A stretch of 64,000 nucleotides of DNA. It comes from Cytobacillus massiliigabonensis (lineage in GTDB: Bacteria; Bacillota; Bacilli; Bacillales; Cytobacillaceae). Where the stretch lies: positions 120,084-184,083 of the forward strand of contig NZ_LT904902.1 of the NCBI RefSeq assembly GCF_900199725.1. Direction: 5' to 3'. The notes under the pieces are model-generated. The model saw only the letters and a program-made list of their open reading frames with translations, was not told the origin of the DNA and searched no databases. How positions within the stretch are numbered: the stretch's first letter is position 1; each line of letters opens with the position of its first letter. Shown here piece by piece: positions 45,479 to 55,240 of this stretch. The position numbers and the translations under genes were made by a program.

Positions 45479-46831
45479 CTAAAAAGGATTGAATGGCAGC
45501 TTAAATCCACCTTTTTTCTTTCCTTTTGGTGAGCCGCCTGTCATTTGTTTCATCATCTTTTTCATATCTTCAAACTGCTTAAGCAAACGATTCACTTCAG
45601 GTACGGTTGTACCGCTTCCCTTAGCTATTCGTTTGCGACGGCTTGCATTAATCGTTTCAGGATGAATCTTTTCATCCTTTGTCATCGATTGAATGATTGC
45701 TTCTACATGGTTGATCTGTTTTTCATCCACTTGAAGATTATTTAAGCCTTTTATTTTGTTAGCGCCTGGCATCATTTTCAGAAGTTCGTCCAGCGGTCCC
45801 ATACTGCGAACCTGACCTAATTGTTCCAGGAAATCATCGAATGTAAATGATGCATTTCGAAATTTTTGCTGCATTTCCTTGGCTTTTTCTTCATCTACAT
45901 TTGCCTGGGCTTTCTCAATAAGGGTAAGAACATCACCCATTCCTAGTATCCGTGAAGCCATACGTTCCGGATGAAAAGGCTCGAGAGCGTCTAATTTTTC
46001 TCCTAGACCAACAAATTTAATTGGTGTTTCAGTAACTGCACGGATTGATAAAGCTGCTCCTCCGCGAGTATCTCCATCTAGCTTTGTCAGCACAACACCT
46101 GTTAGTCCCAGCTGTTCATTGAAGCTTTTGGCCACATTAACAGCATCTTGTCCAGTCATCGCATCAACGACTAGGAAGATCTCATCCGGTTTAGAGAGCT
46201 CTTTAATTTCTTTAAGCTCATCCATTAAAGCTTCATCCACATGCAAACGGCCAGCTGTGTCGATAAGAACATAATCATTATGATCTTCTTTCGCGTTTGC
46301 AATTGCCTGCTTTGCTATTTCAACTGGACTTACTTGGTCACCGAGTGAAAATACAGGCATATTTAATTGCTTCCCAAGTGTTTCAAGCTGTTTAATCGCA
46401 GCTGGACGATAAATATCTGCTGCAACAAGCATAGGATTACGGTTGTATTTCTTGCGGAGTAAATTAGCTAGCTTACCAGTTGTTGTTGTTTTACCTGCAC
46501 CTTGTAAACCAACCATCATAATCACGGTTGGCGGTCGGTTAGAGACGGCAATTTTGCTTTGTTCTCCACCCATTAACTCAGTAAGCTCTTCCTTAACAAC
46601 CTTAATAACCTGCTGTCCAGGCGTTAAGCTCTTTAGAACTTCCTGACCAACAGCTCGTTCACTTACCTTTTTAACAAACTCTTTGACGACCTTAAAGTTA
46701 ACATCCGCCTCTAATAGGGCAAGACGAACTTCACGCATCATGTCTTTTACATCCGCTTCATTAATCTTCCCTTTGCCGCGGATCTTCTGGATTGTATTCT
46801 GCAGTCGGTCGGCTAATCCTTCAAATGCCAT
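45479..46831 (-). CDS. ffh: Ffh, signal recognition particle protein
   Basis: A 450-residue SRP54 protein. The N and G domains carry Walker A VGLQGAGKTTTTGKLA, DTAGRLHVDEAL and TKLDGDTRGGAAL; the methionine-rich M domain follows and ends in QMTGGSPKGKKKGG. It binds signal sequences and 4.5S-type RNA and docks with FtsY. It lies 11 bp after ylxM. In B. subtilis ftsY lies immediately or nearly upstream of ylxM, but here a 12-kb operon intervenes. Confidence 0.98.
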   Translation of the reverse strand: MAFEGLADRLQNTIQKIRGKGKINEADVKDMMREVRLALLEADVNFKVVKEFVKKVSERAVGQEVLKSLTPGQQVIKVVKEELTELMGGEQSKIAVSNRPPTVIMMVGLQGAGKTTTTGKLANLLRKKYNRNPMLVAADIYRPAAIKQLETLGKQLNMPVFSLGDQVSPVEIAKQAIANAKEDHNDYVLIDTAGRLHVDEALMDELKEIKELSKPDEIFLVVDAMTGQDAVNVAKSFNEQLGLTGVVLTKLDGDTRGGAALSIRAVTETPIKFVGLGEKLDALEPFHPERMASRILGMGDVLTLIEKAQANVDEEKAKEMQQKFRNASFTFDDFLEQLGQVRSMGPLDELLKMMPGANKIKGLNNLQVDEKQINHVEAIIQSMTKDEKIHPETINASRRKRIAKGSGTTVPEVNRLLKQFEDMKKMMKQMTGGSPKGKKKGGFKLPFNPF

Positions 46832-46842
46832 CTTGCCGCCTC

Positions 46843-47175
46843 CTAATCTAATTTCTCAAGCTCAGCTACTGCATTGATTATTGCTTTGTTTTCAGGATTG
46901 TCTTTCTCGATCATTTCCTTTATTTTGACAAGCAGCTTACTTCGCTCTTGAAATTTCTGAAATAATAACAGCTTCTCTTCATACTCTTCAAGCATTGCTT
47001 CAGTTCGTTTAATATTGTCGTAAACCGCTTGTCTACTAACATCGTATTCCTCTGCAATCTCTCCAAGTGAAAAATCATCCAGGTAATAAAGGGACATATA
47101 GCTTCGCTGCTTAGGAGTCAACAACGATTGATAAAAATCGTAAAGATAATTCATTCTCGTTGTCTTTTCTAACAT
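46843..47175 (-). CDS. ylxM: YlxM, putative DNA-binding SRP-associated protein
   Basis: A 110-residue protein with a sigma-factor-like helix-turn-helix ([29 protein letters not shown]) and a charged C-terminal helix. In other Firmicutes YlxM modulates SRP activity. The ATG at 47175 follows AAGGGGGAGTAGG. It is co-transcribed with ffh from a promoter listed below. Confidence 0.94.
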   Translation of the reverse strand: MLEKTTRMNYLYDFYQSLLTPKQRSYMSLYYLDDFSLGEIAEEYDVSRQAVYDNIKRTEAMLEEYEEKLLLFQKFQERSKLLVKIKEMIEKDNPENKAIINAVAELEKLD

Positions 47176-47216
47176 CCCTACTCCCCCTTGTTAAGTGAAA
47201 AGCCTTTACAATAGTT

Positions 47217-47245
47217 AGTTTACCTAGAAGAACATTACATGTCAA
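47217..47245 (-). promoter_or_regulatory. Promoter of ylxM-ffh
   Basis: Minus strand: a perfect -35 TTGACA at 47245-47240, a 17-nt spacer, and a weaker -10 TAAACT at 47222-47217. It starts right after the terminator of the VWA/MoxR operon, so ylxM-ffh expression is independent of that operon. Confidence 0.6.
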
Positions 47246-47280
47246 TAGAAAAGCGGAGGCGACTAGTTCTTCCGCTTTTT
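47246..47280 (-). terminator. Terminator of the VWA/MoxR operon
   Basis: Minus strand AAAAGCGGA / TCCGCTTTT with a 13-nt loop that contains the stop codon of the last gene, followed by CTATT. The hairpin overlaps the coding end of the 926-residue protein. Confidence 0.75.
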
Positions 47281-50043
47281 CGCTTCCAGCAGTCTATTCA
47301 TTCGTTCTGCACGTTCTTCAGGTGTAACAATCTCCTCTGGCTTTTTCCGTTTTTTTCTTTTGCTTGCAGCTAACTGCTTCTCCTCGGATTGCCTATCCTG
47401 TTTTTCCTGGTTGTCCTCAGCTCTGTTCGCTGTAATTTGCTTTCTATTATGCGATTTACTTTTTAATTGAACACTGCCTTCCTTTTCTTTTAATTTTGGT
47501 ATTTTATTATTTACAGAGTGGCTGATAATACGAACTAACCCAAAACGACGGACGGCTATTTCGATAAAAAATAGCAGAAATGCAGTTAAAATGAGCCATT
47601 GGCTAATGGGCTGTTTTTGATGACTTTGCTGATTAAGCGGCCTGAATGTATCCTTTTCAGAAATTAGCTCTTTTCCACCAGTGAGGTTCGATAATTCTTT
47701 GAGCAGCTTTTCATTAGGTCCATTTAATAAATATTCATCTGAATATGGAAGTGTAAAGCCAGTTTGATACGTATGAACAGCCCCGTTTTGATCGGTTTGC
47801 TTCACACTAAGAAAAAACATTCCAGTGCGGTTTGGTATAGCTAACTCATATTTACCTGGTGCGACTAGCTTTGTATTTGAATCTATTTCTTCTCCATCTT
47901 CCGAAACAATCGCAGCTTCAATTGGGAGTGTTTGGTTATTTACTGATTCCAGGTCTATTATCGGATTTCCATTTTTCTTATCAATAGAAATTCGATATGG
48001 TTCACTTTCATATTGGGGCAAAGTTTTCGTTACCATTTGATTAATAAATGATGCCCAGTTTTCCCAATGAGCCCAATCCCCAGACCATTTTCCAGAAAAG
48101 TCAGAAGTAAAAGCAATTGTATGTCCCATCCCATACTGCCATTCAGCAAGCACTGGATCATCTTTTTCACTGCTAATTGGAACTTGTGCTCGTGACTTGG
48201 GTGTTGTTGCAATATACGCATTCATCTTTGGAACCCCTTGCTTGAATAAAGGGGACAAATCGGGATTGCCTTGGATCTTTGGGAAGAATGGATGATCTTC
48301 TATATACGTCCTTGTTGCCATTACTGTTTCGCGTGAAAGAATACTTGGGATAACCGATGAATCTGTGACATCATAAAAACGACCTGTACCCATGGACGCC
48401 AAGTCTTCCAGCAGACCTCTATCCGCATCCTGCCCAAGGGCTACCGTCGATAAGGTAATATTTTTTTCTTTTCCTTCTTCAATCAGTGATTCATAATCCC
48501 CGCCTGACGATGATTGACCATCAGTCAATAAGATAATATGCTTTCGCTGCAGGCTTCGTTCCTCCAACTCTTCATAGGCCATTTCAAGTGAGGAATAAAT
48601 TTCTGTCCCTCCCCCAGGTGTTACAGAGCGAATTTTATCCGCGGCTTTCTTTTTATCTTTCAAAGCATTAGTTTCAACAATTACCCATGGCCGGTCATCA
48701 AAAGCGATAAATCCTAGCGTATCTTCCTCTCGCAGCAATTCAACAGACCTTGCTGCTGCTTCTTTTGCAAGCGCAAGCTTATTTCCGGACATACTTCCAG
48801 ATCGGTCCATCACAATGACTAATCCAAGAGAAGGCATCTCTTTTTTCCCTTTAATATCCATATCAACGGGCAGAAGCTTTTCAATCGGTGTCTTAAAATA
48901 TCCTCCAAGTCCAAAGCTCTCTTCTCCGCCAGCCATGACAAATCCTGTTCCAAATTCCTTTACTGCTTTTTCAATAAGATTCATTTGCTTCTCAGAGATT
49001 AAAGTAGCTGGAATATTATTAAACACAATCGATTGATATTGGATAAAACTAGACAGTTCAGTTGGTAGCTTTTCAGGAGGAATGGTTTCCGTTTCAACCC
49101 CAGAACCACTAAGGATTGATTCAAGGTTCCCCCCATTCATCCCTTGAACGATAAGGACTTTCGGAGTTCCTTTTACATTTGTGATAGCATGAAGAATGTT
49201 ATTTTCAATAAAGCTATCATTTTCCGCAGAAACCTCACCTTTATAAACGGACAAGCCTGATGTATCTGCATGATGTGAAAAGGTATAAACATTTTTTCCT
49301 TCTTTCACATCAACCGTTTCCTTTAGAATTTCATGATTATTGGCCGAAAGCCGAATGATTGCCTTCTTATTCGCATTGCTGTTGATCGTAAATGAAACAG
49401 GTGCTTTCTCCCCTTTATATAGTGAAGGAGGAACATTCAGTTCAGTCAACGATATATCTTCATTTACCTGATTTTTTAAAAGTACGTAATCAAGCTCGAT
49501 TTTTCTATTTTTTAATAGTTTCGCAGCTTCACTGCTGTCACCTGTTGTTTCATTTCCATCTGTAAGAAGGACTATTCTTCCGCTTGTATCTCTTGGAATT
49601 AAAGATGCGGCAAATTGGATTCCGGCTTCTAAATTTGTCTCCGTTTCCATTATCTTACTGTTAATTTCATTAATAGCGGTCTTTTGATTACGCACTTGTT
49701 GCTCTAATGAGACATTTTCTCCGAATACCGCAACCCCGAAGGCATCTTTTTTCTGTTTTATGTTCACGCTGTTTTCTATCCATTCTATCGCTTCATTTTC
49801 GGTCGTTTTCACACTTGCAGAACGGTCAATCAGAAAAATAACAGTCTCCCCATTTATAGGCATTACGACTTGGGGAACAGTCAAGGCGAGAATAAGCATT
49901 GTAAACACTATCAATCGAATACCTGCAATCCATCTCGCTTCCATTTTTCTCTCTTTTCTTTCGTTTTTTAAATAGAGAAAAAGAATATAAACAACTGGAA
50001 ATAGAAATATAAATAGAATAGGAAATTTAAACTCTATACCCAC
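47263..50043 (-). CDS. Membrane protein with two VWA domains and a GATase1-like module
   Basis: A 926-residue protein. Two membrane helices (about 6-24 and 41-60) are followed by a VWA domain with complete MIDAS (D73-x-S-x-S, TDG at 161), a beta segment, a glutamine-amidotransferase-like stretch (about 293-400, FGTGFVMAGGEESFGLGGY), a second complete VWA (D413-R-S-G-S, TDG near 508), a long extracytoplasmic region, one more helix (about 820-845) and a Lys/Glu-rich cytoplasmic tail. It probably binds divalent metal and a partner outside the cell. The start is GTG at 50043 with GGGAGGT, 17 nt inside the preceding gene. It is the last gene of the eight-gene operon; its function is unknown. Confidence 0.85.
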   Translation of the reverse strand: MGIEFKFPILFIFLFPVVYILFLYLKNERKERKMEARWIAGIRLIVFTMLILALTVPQVVMPINGETVIFLIDRSASVKTTENEAIEWIENSVNIKQKKDAFGVAVFGENVSLEQQVRNQKTAINEINSKIMETETNLEAGIQFAASLIPRDTSGRIVLLTDGNETTGDSSEAAKLLKNRKIELDYVLLKNQVNEDISLTELNVPPSLYKGEKAPVSFTINSNANKKAIIRLSANNHEILKETVDVKEGKNVYTFSHHADTSGLSVYKGEVSAENDSFIENNILHAITNVKGTPKVLIVQGMNGGNLESILSGSGVETETIPPEKLPTELSSFIQYQSIVFNNIPATLISEKQMNLIEKAVKEFGTGFVMAGGEESFGLGGYFKTPIEKLLPVDMDIKGKKEMPSLGLVIVMDRSGSMSGNKLALAKEAAARSVELLREEDTLGFIAFDDRPWVIVETNALKDKKKAADKIRSVTPGGGTEIYSSLEMAYEELEERSLQRKHIILLTDGQSSSGGDYESLIEEGKEKNITLSTVALGQDADRGLLEDLASMGTGRFYDVTDSSVIPSILSRETVMATRTYIEDHPFFPKIQGNPDLSPLFKQGVPKMNAYIATTPKSRAQVPISSEKDDPVLAEWQYGMGHTIAFTSDFSGKWSGDWAHWENWASFINQMVTKTLPQYESEPYRISIDKKNGNPIIDLESVNNQTLPIEAAIVSEDGEEIDSNTKLVAPGKYELAIPNRTGMFFLSVKQTDQNGAVHTYQTGFTLPYSDEYLLNGPNEKLLKELSNLTGGKELISEKDTFRPLNQQSHQKQPISQWLILTAFLLFFIEIAVRRFGLVRIISHSVNNKIPKLKEKEGSVQLKSKSHNRKQITANRAEDNQEKQDRQSEEKQLAASKRKKRKKPEEIVTPEERAERMNRLLEAKKRKN

Positions 50044-51799
50044 GGCGATATACCTCCCATTCTAAAACAATTAAAACAAAAGCAATGAGAGCTAGCCAAA
50101 ACCATAGCTGATCATTTGCTCTTTCGTGCTGCCCGTCTGCTTGGAGCTTATTTTCATTTATTACGAAAGAAGGCTCTGTGTTTGCATGCTTTTCTCTATC
50201 ATCAAGAAGAACAGAAAAGTAGTATACATATTCCCCAGATACAGCTTGATACGTACCTGGATAAATAGGTGCTCGAAAGCTTTCTTTTTTAAGATTGAGG
50301 GAATACAAATTTTCGTCTTCATCATTGAAGATTTCCCAGCTCTGACCATCTTCACTTGTATTAAGCCACTTTTCTTCCCCTGGTCCAAAATAGCCCAAAA
50401 AAGTTGTTTGCTGTGAAAGCCATTGAAAAGTATTATATAAAAATATAGGAAATCCAGGCTGGAGAGGCCAGTCTGAATCAGCCAATGAAAAATTTATAAT
50501 AACGATTGGCTGTCCATTTACTTTCCCTTTTTGAATTAATGGAACATCTCCACTGCTAACAATCGTTGACCAGTCGCCCTCTGGTGCTGTCATGGCAGAC
50601 TCGATATACACTTTTTCGAAATCCACATACTGCAGCAAAGAATCTTCTTCTGTCGTTATCTCTTTCGTCAGTTTCACTTTTTCCCCCTGTTTATTAAAAA
50701 ACAGGACCGGCTGTTTTGGCAGCTCTAACAATCGGCTTCCTTCCGATACAAAAATTCCGCTCACAGCAAGATCATTCATGATTTCTGCATTTGTTTGCAG
50801 CAAATCTGCCCCTATTGTTTGAAATCCTTTAATTGCAAACGAATTTACATTGCCAACCGTATATACCTTTGGGTTCATCTCTGTTTGAATAGAAGCAGAA
50901 ATATTATCTAATGTATAGCCATCTTCGTTCGTGATCACTCCTTCATAATAGGGCTTCTCCTTTAATTTTGGGATCTGAACCACAGATTGAGCATTGCCCT
51001 GAATAGAGATATTCTGCTTAAAGAGAACGTCTTCTTCACTCTTCACGATAAAATGAACGTCTTTTTCCTTATCTGATTGATTTTCAATCACAGCTATGCC
51101 TGTTGCTTGATCATTAACAGGTGATACCCCAAATGATGCAAGAGAAAGGTTTTCAATGTGATCACCAACATTATGTACTTCTACATATTGATCCTCCAAA
51201 ATATGTTCAACTTGTTTTTCTGTCACTTCATCTGAAAAAATATGAACAGATGTATCCTTCCCAGAAGAGAGAGAGGCTGCCAAATGTATCGCTTTTTCTA
51301 TTTGTTCATGATCATAGGACATTTCTAGGCTACTTACCTGTTGTCGAATAACAGCATGATCCGTTTCTTGACTTAAAAGGATTTCTGGCTTTTCACCAGC
51401 TTTTATTAATGTCACTTCCTGTCCCCCAAGACTGTCAACGAGATCGAGCATCTCTTTTTTCCCCTCTTCAAAACGTGTGTTCCCCTTATATTTTGCAGAC
51501 ATCGATGCTGAAGGATCAGCAATTAATATCAAATGCTCCCCCAGCTCAGCTTCCTCAAGCCAAAATGGTCTAACAAGGGAAAATAGGAGAAACAGCAAGG
51601 CAAGTAACTGCAGCCAGAATAAAAGATTTTGCTGAAGCTTTTTTAACCATGGAGATGCCTGCCATTCATTTAATACTTGTTTCCATAAAAAATTTGACGA
51701 TATCGGTTTTTCAACATATTGCTTTCGGAAAAAGTAAAACAAAATAACTGCCGCTATAAAAATACTCAATGTGAAATATATGGGATTTAAAAATTGCAT
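50027..51799 (-). CDS. BatA-like membrane protein with VWA domain
   Basis: A 590-residue protein whose N-terminus is like BatA proteins (two helices around MQFLNPIYFTLSIFIAAVIL and LLFWLQLLALLFLLFSLVRP), then a VWA domain with MIDAS DPSASMS (about 95-200), a long beta-rich extracytoplasmic region and a C-terminal helix (FWLALIAFVLIVLEWEVYRR). BatA-type proteins go with MoxR ATPases and DUF58 proteins, as here. A GTG just upstream opens the frame one codon earlier, but the ATG at 51799 has better spacing from GAGGTG. It overlaps the next gene by 17 nt. Confidence 0.85.
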   Translation of the reverse strand: MQFLNPIYFTLSIFIAAVILFYFFRKQYVEKPISSNFLWKQVLNEWQASPWLKKLQQNLLFWLQLLALLFLLFSLVRPFWLEEAELGEHLILIADPSASMSAKYKGNTRFEEGKKEMLDLVDSLGGQEVTLIKAGEKPEILLSQETDHAVIRQQVSSLEMSYDHEQIEKAIHLAASLSSGKDTSVHIFSDEVTEKQVEHILEDQYVEVHNVGDHIENLSLASFGVSPVNDQATGIAVIENQSDKEKDVHFIVKSEEDVLFKQNISIQGNAQSVVQIPKLKEKPYYEGVITNEDGYTLDNISASIQTEMNPKVYTVGNVNSFAIKGFQTIGADLLQTNAEIMNDLAVSGIFVSEGSRLLELPKQPVLFFNKQGEKVKLTKEITTEEDSLLQYVDFEKVYIESAMTAPEGDWSTIVSSGDVPLIQKGKVNGQPIVIINFSLADSDWPLQPGFPIFLYNTFQWLSQQTTFLGYFGPGEEKWLNTSEDGQSWEIFNDEDENLYSLNLKKESFRAPIYPGTYQAVSGEYVYYFSVLLDDREKHANTEPSFVINENKLQADGQHERANDQLWFWLALIAFVLIVLEWEVYRRGYRV

Positions 51800-51808
51800 C
51801 ACTTCACC

Positions 51809-52675
51809 TCAAATGATTAAGCCATTCCCAGAAAAATCACGAAATAAGACAGATTGCGCATCAGATTGATCAGTCACTAGCACGTATTGACCGCCATATT
51901 TAGTAGTCATTGTTTCAAGCTGCTGATTATGCTCCTTCAATCGTTTTATATATGATGCTACAATTGCTTTATTCATGCTTACATTTACTGCAGATTCTGT
52001 CTCGCTATCTATTAATCTCATATCCCCCTCATATGGAGGTGTATATTCTTCCATACTCAACACTTGAATAAACCAAATCTCCTGTTTGAATGAGGCCATT
52101 TTTTTCAGTAAGTCTTCTATTCCCTCCAATGGCTCAAGCCCATCTGTTATGATGATTGAAAGCTGTTGCTTTTTAGAAATGGTCATCGCTAAATTCTTAA
52201 AAAAATCTCCAGTCATTCTGGCTTCTTCAAGCTGCATAATTTCTAAAAAAGTCTTTTTGGCATAGACTGATCCTTTTCTTCTGACTGGCTCAACGACTGC
52301 TGAAGAGACAGGAGAAAAAAACAGGCGATCTTCATTATTCAAAACAATATAGCTAAGTGCAGCAGCTACTTGTTTGGCTAGCTCCCACTTTTCATCTATT
52401 TTTCTCATTGATGAAGACTGATCAAGATAAATAGCAATCGAAAGCTCCTGCTCATCCAAAAATCTCTTTATATAATGTTTCCCTGTACGTCCATAGACAT
52501 TCCAGTCAATTTGCCTTACATCATCTCCAGGCTGATACATCCGAAAGTCAGAGAATTCCATAGAGGAACCGAATTTATGTGATTGTCTTGAGCCTTTATG
52601 CATGCCTCTTTTTCTTGTTTTCACTTTTAAGCGCTTTTTTTGCAATTTGCTAATCAATGCTTGCAGCTTATCCAT
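51809..52675 (-). CDS. DUF58 protein, VWA-like MoxR partner
   Basis: A 288-residue protein with the DUF58 signature (DFRMYQPGDDVRQIDWNVYG) followed by a VWA-like fold carrying DQSSSM and IIITDGLE, the expected MIDAS elements. A basic N-terminus (KKRLKVKTRKRGMHKG) precedes it; there is no membrane helix. DUF58 proteins are encoded beside MoxR ATPases in many bacteria (compare B. subtilis yeaC-yeaD) and are thought to be their adaptors or substrates. The start codon overlaps the moxR stop by one base, indicating coupled translation. Confidence 0.9.
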   Translation of the reverse strand: MDKLQALISKLQKKRLKVKTRKRGMHKGSRQSHKFGSSMEFSDFRMYQPGDDVRQIDWNVYGRTGKHYIKRFLDEQELSIAIYLDQSSSMRKIDEKWELAKQVAAALSYIVLNNEDRLFFSPVSSAVVEPVRRKGSVYAKKTFLEIMQLEEARMTGDFFKNLAMTISKKQQLSIIITDGLEPLEGIEDLLKKMASFKQEIWFIQVLSMEEYTPPYEGDMRLIDSETESAVNVSMNKAIVASYIKRLKEHNQQLETMTTKYGGQYVLVTDQSDAQSVLFRDFSGNGLII

Positions 52676-53679
52676 TAACTCCTTGCTCCTTGGACAAGAT
52701 TATTTATAAGATGATCAATAATGTTGTCTGCTTGAACACCATTTGCCTCCCCTTCAAAATTCAAGATCATACGATGTCTTAAAACAGGTTTTGCCACTTG
52801 TTTAATATCTCCTATCGATACATGATATCTTCCAAAACAGAGTGCTCTTGCTTTTGCCATGCTGATTAAGCTTTGCAGTCCCCTAGGGCCGCTTCCATAT
52901 TGTATATATTGCTTTACCACTTCATCTGCCTCCTCTGAATGTGGATGTGTAGACGAAATAATATTTATTGCATAATCGATGATCTCATCAGAAACTAAAA
53001 TTTCCTTTGCAAGCATTTGCAAGGTTATTACCTCTTCAAGCGACGCGATATTATTTAAATTGTGTGTCTCTATGCCTGTTGTCCTCCGTACAATTTCCCG
53101 TAATTCTTCCTTCGAAGGATATTGCACATGAACCTTGCAAATAAAGCGATCTGTTTGGGCTTCTGGCAGCGGGTAGGTCCCTTCCATATCAATTGGGTTT
53201 TGGGTGGCAAGAACAAAAAACGGCTTTTCCATTTGTTTCGTTTCACCCATAATGGTCACTGTTTTTTCACCCATTGCTTCAAGCAGTGCGCTTTGAGTTT
53301 TCGGGGTGGCACGATTAATTTCATCTGCTAGAATGATATTGGAAAATAATGGACCTTCATGAAAAACAAAGTTTTGTTTTCCTGACTCATCTGGCTGCAG
53401 GAGCATCGTCCCTGTAATATCAGAAGGCATAATATCAGGTGTAAATTGAATTCTTGAAAATCCTAAATCCAAGCATTCAGCGATTGTTTTAATGAGCATT
53501 GTTTTTCCAAGACCCGGCAAGCCTTCCAGGAGCACATGCCCACCAGCTATAATGCTCCATAAAACTTGATCTATCACTTCATCCTGTCCAACAATAAATA
53601 ATTGGATTTCTTCCTTTACCTTCGTTATCATTTCAGCTGCATTCGTAAATTGCAGTTCCTTTTCCGTTGTCGCTGACAT
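52675..53679 (-). CDS. MoxR-family AAA+ ATPase
   Basis: A 334-residue cytoplasmic AAA+ ATPase. Walker A is LEGLPGLGKTMLIKTIAE, Walker B IILADEINRATPKTQSALLE, and the sensor/insert LATQNPIDMEGTYPLPEAQT is typical of MoxR. Such ATPases are chaperone-like and work with VWA proteins in maturation of protein complexes. Start ATG at 53679 with AAGGAGTGACGTGA. It is the engine of the operon and directly precedes its DUF58 partner. Confidence 0.95.
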   Translation of the reverse strand: MSATTEKELQFTNAAEMITKVKEEIQLFIVGQDEVIDQVLWSIIAGGHVLLEGLPGLGKTMLIKTIAECLDLGFSRIQFTPDIMPSDITGTMLLQPDESGKQNFVFHEGPLFSNIILADEINRATPKTQSALLEAMGEKTVTIMGETKQMEKPFFVLATQNPIDMEGTYPLPEAQTDRFICKVHVQYPSKEELREIVRRTTGIETHNLNNIASLEEVITLQMLAKEILVSDEIIDYAINIISSTHPHSEEADEVVKQYIQYGSGPRGLQSLISMAKARALCFGRYHVSIGDIKQVAKPVLRHRMILNFEGEANGVQADNIIDHLINNLVQGARS

Positions 53680-53684
53680 TCACG

Positions 53685-55235
53685 TCACTCCTTGTTTGGA
53701 TCGATATTCGTAAAGTAATTTTTGACGATTTCCTCTAAATCAGCTGGCAGCTTATAGCGATCTGTACTTTGTCTGGATGCTTTTTCATATTCTCCATATA
53801 CCTCGCTATAAGGCCTTATGGTTCCTTTCAAAATGGGACCTGTTCCATCTGATTGCTGTCCAGACTGACCTTCTCCCATGGTTCCATGATCGATTTCCAC
53901 ATTTTCCATGCCTGCCAATTGATCTGGAATGGTAAGCATTTCTCTTGAGCCTTGACCAGTACCTGCACCTGAACCTAATCCGGTCCCTGAGCCTGATCCA
54001 CCAGAACTTGATCCCGAACCGTTCCCTGAGCCATTTCCTGATCCGTTGCCATTTCCTTCTGCACCATTCCCTCCAGATGAGCCTTGTTTACCCTGACCAG
54101 GATTCTGTGCAGTTCCGCTGCTAGCGCCAGACTGCCCAGCCGGATTTGTTCCCTGGGCAGCCGTTTGCCCTGGAGGAGCAAATGCAAGCTGACTAGGCGG
54201 CTTGCCATTTGCCTTCATTTGGTTTTGCAGTGCCATTCCTGTATTTTTTAAGGCTTCTCCAGCTGCAGATAGCGCTTTAAGTAATTCCTCCGATTCAAGT
54301 GCACGATCAATTTGTTCCATAAGCCGTAATAGCTGCTCTTCCGTCAGCTGGTCCTCGTTTTGTGAGAGTTGAGACAATGTCTTTTTCTGTTCCTTAGAAA
54401 GTTCATTCCACTTTTCATTTAATTTCGCAAGCTCTTTTTCAATTGAAGCTAAATTTTTTTGATTAATCAGCCTTTCAAGGTTTGTTAACCCGTTATTTTT
54501 TAATTCAGTTTTCCAGTTTTCAAAAGCTTTTTGTTCTTCCTTTTCCTTTATTGCCTTCAGCTCAATGTTCTTTGTTTGTTTTGCAAGTTCTTTCAAGGCC
54601 TCTTCAGCTGTTTTCTTGTCTGCCAGCTTATCCTTCATTTCCTCCAATGTCTTTTTTACTGCAGGTTCTTTTTCATTTTTTATTTGTTCATCTAGCTGTT
54701 TCTCAGCAATTTCGACAAGTTTTATTTCTTTTTCATACTGCTTTGCCATTTCCATTTTGTTATTAGGTGTCAGGAAAAGCAGGACTGATCCGCAAGTGAA
54801 TACTAGAAAAAGAAGCAGCCATTTCGGCAGAAAATACTGCTTCTTCCTTTTTAGGACGGCTTCCTGGACATTTTTCATATATTGGATCGCATCGCCAACT
54901 AAAAGGGCAGCAATAATGCGCTCATCTTTCATAAAGTGATAAGCTGAAAGCACACGGTCATCTGGTACAAATTGATTATAGATAAAAGCCGAATCATAAA
55001 GACTCGGGCGGTTTCTCCAGCTCCGGAAAATAAATAAGATTACTGTTATTAAAACTAAGGCAAGCCAATAGAAATAGAAAAACGGCAATACTATTAAACG
55101 AGCAATGAATAAAAGCAGAAATGTCCCAGCTCCTGCCAGAAGTAACAAGAGCTGTGCCTCCTTTAAAACCATCTGCAAAAATAGCTGTCTTTGAACAGGC
55201 TTTATCAGCTTTTCATACTGCGTACGATTGTCCAT
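53685..55235 (-). CDS. Membrane-anchored coiled-coil protein with Gly/Ser/Asn-rich linker
   Basis: A 516-residue protein. Three N-terminal helices (to about residue 160, with a cytoplasmic loop between the second and third), a long charged coiled coil (about 165-345), a low-complexity linker (about 345-425) rich in Gly, Ser, Asn and Gln with GNGSGNGSGNGS runs, and a conserved-looking end (RPYSEVYGEYEKASRQSTDR). I do not recognise the family; the layout is reminiscent of large proteins next to MoxR/VWA genes. It is 5 bp from both neighbours and thus in the operon. It might tether the ATPase machinery or span the wall. Confidence 0.75.
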   Translation of the reverse strand: MDNRTQYEKLIKPVQRQLFLQMVLKEAQLLLLLAGAGTFLLLFIARLIVLPFFYFYWLALVLITVILFIFRSWRNRPSLYDSAFIYNQFVPDDRVLSAYHFMKDERIIAALLVGDAIQYMKNVQEAVLKRKKQYFLPKWLLLFLVFTCGSVLLFLTPNNKMEMAKQYEKEIKLVEIAEKQLDEQIKNEKEPAVKKTLEEMKDKLADKKTAEEALKELAKQTKNIELKAIKEKEEQKAFENWKTELKNNGLTNLERLINQKNLASIEKELAKLNEKWNELSKEQKKTLSQLSQNEDQLTEEQLLRLMEQIDRALESEELLKALSAAGEALKNTGMALQNQMKANGKPPSQLAFAPPGQTAAQGTNPAGQSGASSGTAQNPGQGKQGSSGGNGAEGNGNGSGNGSGNGSGSSSGGSGSGTGLGSGAGTGQGSREMLTIPDQLAGMENVEIDHGTMGEGQSGQQSDGTGPILKGTIRPYSEVYGEYEKASRQSTDRYKLPADLEEIVKNYFTNIDPNKE

Positions 55236-55240
55236 TTATT

